A model generated the notes under the pieces. It was not told where the DNA came from. It did not search any database and was given only the letters and a program-made list of their open reading frames with translations. A stretch of DNA of 8,976 bases from an uncultured Lachnospiraceae bacterium (GTDB taxonomy: Bacteria; Bacillota; Clostridia; Lachnospirales; Lachnospiraceae), in NCBI GenBank assembly GCA_934351705.1, contig CAKRJK010000046.1, forward strand, positions 1-8,976. Reading direction: 5' to 3'. A program made the position numbers and the translations under genes. Below are positions 6,149-8,976 of the stretch, in pieces (within the stretch, counting starts at the first letter, position 1; the number at the start of each line of letters is the position of its first letter).

Positions 6149-6203
6149 GATGTAAAAATGTATAAAAAATCATATTCTATTCGTGATAAATGCATAAAAA
6201 GTA

Positions 6204-7623
<1,420 letters not shown>

Positions 7624-7655
7624 TTTAGAAGCTAATTAATTATTGTTTAAATACG

Positions 7656-7705
7656 AAATCCCGCACATTGCAGGAGACTGCAAATGTGTGGGGTTTTACT
7701 TTTTA
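7656..7705 (+). terminator. Intrinsic terminator after gdhA
   Basis: CCCGCACATT-GCAG (about 7660-7673) pairs with CTGCAAATGTGTGGGG (7678-7693), with one bulged T and one G-T pair, followed by TTTTACTTTTT. If the direct repeat reflects an insertion, this terminator arrived with the cassette and the hairpin at 8813-8855 is the original one. Confidence 0.85.
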
Positions 7706-7806
7706 CTAACGGATAAAAATATAACACAGGAAAATAGGTGAAGTTGTGTATTGATTCATAAGGCTGAAATGGTGCATGGAACTACAAAATTTCAGGAAAA
7801 ATGTTT
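7706..7806. other. Intergenic stretch without visible feature
   Basis: This AT-rich stretch separates the gdhA terminator from the cassette promoter. It has only very short open frames without ribosome binding sites, and no convincing hairpin. I see no gene or regulatory site in it. Confidence 0.5.
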
Positions 7807-7833
7807 ACTCCACTTGACATAAAAAGATGGAGT
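7807..7833 (+). promoter_or_regulatory. Operator-like inverted repeat around the -35 of the cassette promoter
   Basis: The perfect 6-bp arms ACTCCA (7807-7812) and TGGAGT (7828-7833), with a 15-nt spacer, bracket the TTGACA box and most of the promoter spacer. A dimeric regulator bound here would block polymerase. No regulator gene lies within the cassette, so the binder would be the toxin-like protein, a host factor, or none. Confidence 0.4.
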
Positions 7834-7842
7834 TCATATAAT
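7814..7842 (+). promoter_or_regulatory. Perfect-consensus promoter of the structured RNA
   Basis: TTGACA (7814-7819) and TATAAT (7837-7842) match the sigma-A consensus at all 12 positions, with the optimal 17-nt spacer. The predicted start is near 7849. Such strength suits an abundant non-coding RNA made in excess over a downstream protein. Confidence 0.93.
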
Positions 7843-7848
7843 AATAGT

Positions 7849-8046
7849 ACAAAGACAGATAAGTCTGTCTGGGTGTGCTGACACCTTAAAAATCTGACAT
7901 TTTAGCCAGTTCGTAGGCTGGCAGGTTGGGGAGCAACAGAAAAACTCCACAGTTGAGCCGCACATAGAGAGGCGGACGGTTGGCAGACAACAGAAAAATC
8001 AGCATCAAAAGAAAAGAGAAAGGTTGTCCGAAAGGGCAGCCTTTTT
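7849..8046 (+). ncRNA. Structured three-unit repeat RNA (candidate RNA antitoxin or riboswitch-like leader)
   Basis: The region between a consensus promoter and an intrinsic terminator has no credible reading frame but dense structure. Three units repeat the order hairpin, second hairpin, A-tract. Unit 0: AGACAGA/TCTGTCT (7853-7870), then GGTGT-GCTG-ACACC (7872-7885), then AAAAA. Unit 1: GCCAG/CTGGC (7905-7922), then GTTG-GGGAG-CAAC (7925-7937), then AGAAAAA. Unit 2: CCGC/GCGG (7958-7975), then GTTG-GCAGA-CAAC (7979-7991), then AGAAAAA. Units 1 and 2 share 17 of 21 bases in the second hairpin plus A-tract, at a 54-nt period. The bases right after each A-tract complement one loop: CTCC (7945) with GGAG of unit 1, TCTG (7893) with CAGA of unit 2, and TCAGC (7999) with GCTGA of unit 0. 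Type III antitoxin RNAs are tandem pseudoknots cut by their toxin in A-rich sites, which this resembles. A riboswitch, or a known large RNA such as raiA RNA, remains possible. Confidence 0.75.
8020..8046 (+). terminator. Intrinsic terminator between structured RNA and nuclease-like gene
   Basis: AAGGTTGTCC (8020-8029) pairs with GGGCAGCCTT (8034-8043) through ten pairs (two of them G-U), closed by a GAAA tetraloop and followed by five T residues (8042-8046). The coding start lies only 18 nt later, so the gene would be expressed by read-through, as toxin genes of type III toxin-antitoxin loci are. Confidence 0.9.
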
Positions 8047-8064
8047 GAAGTTAATGGGGTGCAA

Positions 8065-8682
8065 ATGGCAAAATACGATAAGAAAGCAGCATTGAAGATT
8101 ATAATAGATGCTGCAAAGAAATATGAAGAAAAATTGAATGATAAACATTTTCTCATTGTGTATCAGGAGGGAAAAGACACAAAAACAGCAAGTGTAGGAT
8201 TTCGAGACATGAACTTTTTGCATATGACAGGTGTGAAAACAAGACTGTCTGCACAACAGTTTTATGCGGCTTGTTTGGAGTCAAAACTTTCTGAACGTGA
8301 TTTTGAAATTGATAATAAAGGAAAAGTGCAACAGAAACTGATGGTGTTGCCGTATCTTTCGGAACTTTTATATCATCATTGTATGATAGGAGATTTCATC
8401 AATAGTGGAATCTGTATCAGAGCTGATTATTTTGTGGGAGATACCAGAGCAGTTCTGAGTGTTGGATTTAGAACCGGAAAGAAAACAGATTTTCCGGTTA
8501 CATTGTATAACGAGGATGTCAGGAAACTGTCACAACCAACAAATAAGGTACTTGCAATTTTCTCAAAACACTATAAAGAGCAACATTATGATAAGTGTAC
8601 ATATCTGGCAAAGAATCAGAGTATTCAGAAACTCAGGGTAAGCGATGAAGTATATGAAATGATTTTAGTGGATGAGGAATGA
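8065..8682 (+). CDS. PBECR4-like nuclease-domain protein (candidate toxin)
   Basis: This 205-aa soluble protein has no signal peptide or membrane segment. The segments NFLHMTGVKT (50-59), VLPYLSELL (94-102), LSVGF (131-135), FPVTLYNEDVRKL (143-155) and VLAIFSK (162-168) resemble what I know of PBECR4-domain proteins, a group of the barnase-EndoU-colicin E5/D-RelE nuclease superfamily found in phages and mobile DNA of Firmicutes. RNase activity is therefore plausible; His53 and the Arg153-Lys154 pair are candidate active-site residues, by guess only. The protein does not resemble ToxN, CptN or TenpN. The ATG at 8065 is chosen because GGGGT (8056-8060) is the only site; the GTG at 8059 overlaps it. 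The weak ribosome site and upstream terminator suggest low expression relative to the RNA. By eye it is more AT-rich than gdhA. If the family call is wrong, it remains an unrecognised protein in a cassette flanked by gdhA-end repeats. Confidence 0.6.
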   Translation: MAKYDKKAALKIIIDAAKKYEEKLNDKHFLIVYQEGKDTKTASVGFRDMNFLHMTGVKTRLSAQQFYAACLESKLSERDFEIDNKGKVQQKLMVLPYLSELLYHHCMIGDFINSGICIRADYFVGDTRAVLSVGFRTGKKTDFPVTLYNEDVRKLSQPTNKVLAIFSKHYKEQHYDKCTYLAKNQSIQKLRVSDEVYEMILVDEE

Positions 8683-8724
8683 AAATAGTAATACACCTAT
8701 AATATACAAAATGAGGAACAATCC

Positions 8725-8780
8725 AGCAAATATGTGGACGCCTTAGAAAATGCTATACTTGCACAGGGTGTTTGCTAATT
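8725..8780 (+). pseudogene. Remnant of a gdhA 3' end (right att-like repeat)
   Basis: The frame ending at TAA 8776-8778 reads ENAILAQGVC, against DAMLAQGVC at the end of the intact gdhA. At DNA level 8750-8780 matches 7593-7623 at 28 of 31 positions, with a 20-bp perfect core at 8761-8780. AGCAAATAT at 8725-8733 matches 7561-7569. There is no start codon context or ribosome site for a separate gene. The simplest reading is the displaced end of gdhA left when the cassette entered, or a relic of a second gdhA allele. Confidence 0.75.
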
Positions 8781-8812
8781 GCGAATTTCTAAGTAAATAA
8801 ATGAATGATATG

Positions 8813-8855
8813 AAAAAGTCCTATAAACACAGTGTTTATAGGACTTTTCTTTATG
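8813..8855 (+). terminator. Intrinsic terminator after the gdhA remnant
   Basis: AAAAGTCCTATAAACAC (8814-8830) and GTGTTTATAGGACTTTT (8832-8848) form a perfect 17-bp palindrome around A8831, trailed by a T-rich tract. The A- and T-rich flanks suit both strands. It probably ended the ancestral gdhA transcript and now serves the nuclease-like gene. Confidence 0.9.
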
Positions 8856-8909
8856 TATAACAAGAAATCCCACATTCAATCAAAATGGCAGAAATCCGAA
8901 AATTCCACA

Positions 8910-8938
8910 TTGAATTTTACGACTTGTTTTCGTATAAT
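8910..8938 (+). promoter_or_regulatory. Promoter of the next gene beyond the window
   Basis: TTGAAT (8910-8915) and consensus TATAAT (8933-8938) are 17 nt apart. ATTCAAT at 8874-8880 and ATTGAAT at 8909-8915 form a 7-bp inverted pair that includes the -35, a possible operator. A purine-rich AAGAAAGG near 8963-8970 may be the ribosome binding site of a gene starting just past the window end. Confidence 0.75.
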
Positions 8939-8976
8939 AATACCTAAGCCCTTAGCAAACCAAGAAAGGCAAGAAC

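Noticed and set aside
7771..7820. Small peptide gene of 17 codons from ATG 7771
   Set aside because: It has no ribosome binding site and ends within the -35 box of the cassette promoter; composition is not protein-like.
7849..8046. T-box, cobalamin, guanidine-I, SRP RNA, RNase P or tmRNA identity
   Set aside because: None of their hallmark motifs that I can recall (such as the T-box GGTGGNACCGCG or the SRP GGAAG apex) is present. 6S RNA was considered for its length, but there is no long closing stem between the ends.
8059..8064. GTG start two codons upstream of the nuclease-like gene
   Set aside because: The GTG overlaps the only candidate ribosome site (GGGGT), so the ATG at 8065 is preferred.
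7902..8256. Reverse-strand reading frames over the structured RNA
   Set aside because: There is no start context. They run against the RNA, terminator and forward gene, and their products are Phe/Ser/Cys-rich in the way usual for antisense of AT-rich coding DNA.

Overview
This window looks like a chromosomal segment of an anaerobic Firmicute of class Clostridia, most likely Lachnospiraceae. The signs are moderate to low GC, AGGAGG-type ribosome binding sites, near-consensus sigma-A promoters with 17-bp spacers, a superoxide reductase, a catabolic-type hexameric glutamate dehydrogenase and a ROK glucokinase. The assignment comes from gene content, not from a database match. All recognised genes lie on the + strand.

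Layout. (1) 1-1802: the 3' end of a class A penicillin-binding protein, a ROK glucokinase and an Rrf2 regulator with three cysteines, spaced by 18-19 nt and probably one transcript. (2) 1841-2012: tRNA-Pro(CGG) with its own promoter, a 5' leader hairpin and a strong terminator. (3) 2117-4925: a MarR regulator, a duplicated DUF1538 membrane protein and a duplicated P-II-like protein. A similar inverted repeat (AGTT-N8-AACT) occurs in the marR promoter region and again just before the membrane-protein gene, suggesting autoregulated control of the cassette. (4) 4932-5443: a one-iron superoxide reductase with a Fur/PerR-type box just upstream of its promoter. (5) 5467-6094: a six-helix HdeD/DUF308 membrane protein. 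(6) 6204-7621: glutamate dehydrogenase. (7) 7593-8780: an apparent inserted cassette. (8) 8813-8976: a terminator and the promoter of the next gene, which lies beyond the window.

The most interesting part is region 7. A 31-nt direct repeat of the gdhA 3' end (28 of 31 identical, the last 20 perfect) recurs 1157 bp downstream. Between the copies lie a perfect-consensus promoter (TTGACA-17-TATAAT), a structured RNA of about 195 nt built from three repeated hairpin-hairpin-AAAAA units, an intrinsic terminator with a GAAA loop, and a 205-aa protein resembling the PBECR4 group of BECR-fold nucleases. In all three units, the bases directly after the A-tract are complementary to one of the three hairpin loops. 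Promoter, repeat RNA with pseudoknot potential, terminator and nuclease-like gene in that order is the plan of type III toxin-antitoxin loci. The protein does not look like ToxN, CptN or TenpN. This may therefore be an undescribed RNA-antitoxin or phage-defence module sitting in an att-like site at the end of gdhA; that reading is inference.

The MarR/DUF1538/P-II cassette is a second point of interest: a poorly characterised membrane transporter next to a nitrogen/energy-sensing type of protein, both internally duplicated, within 1.4 kb of glutamate dehydrogenase.
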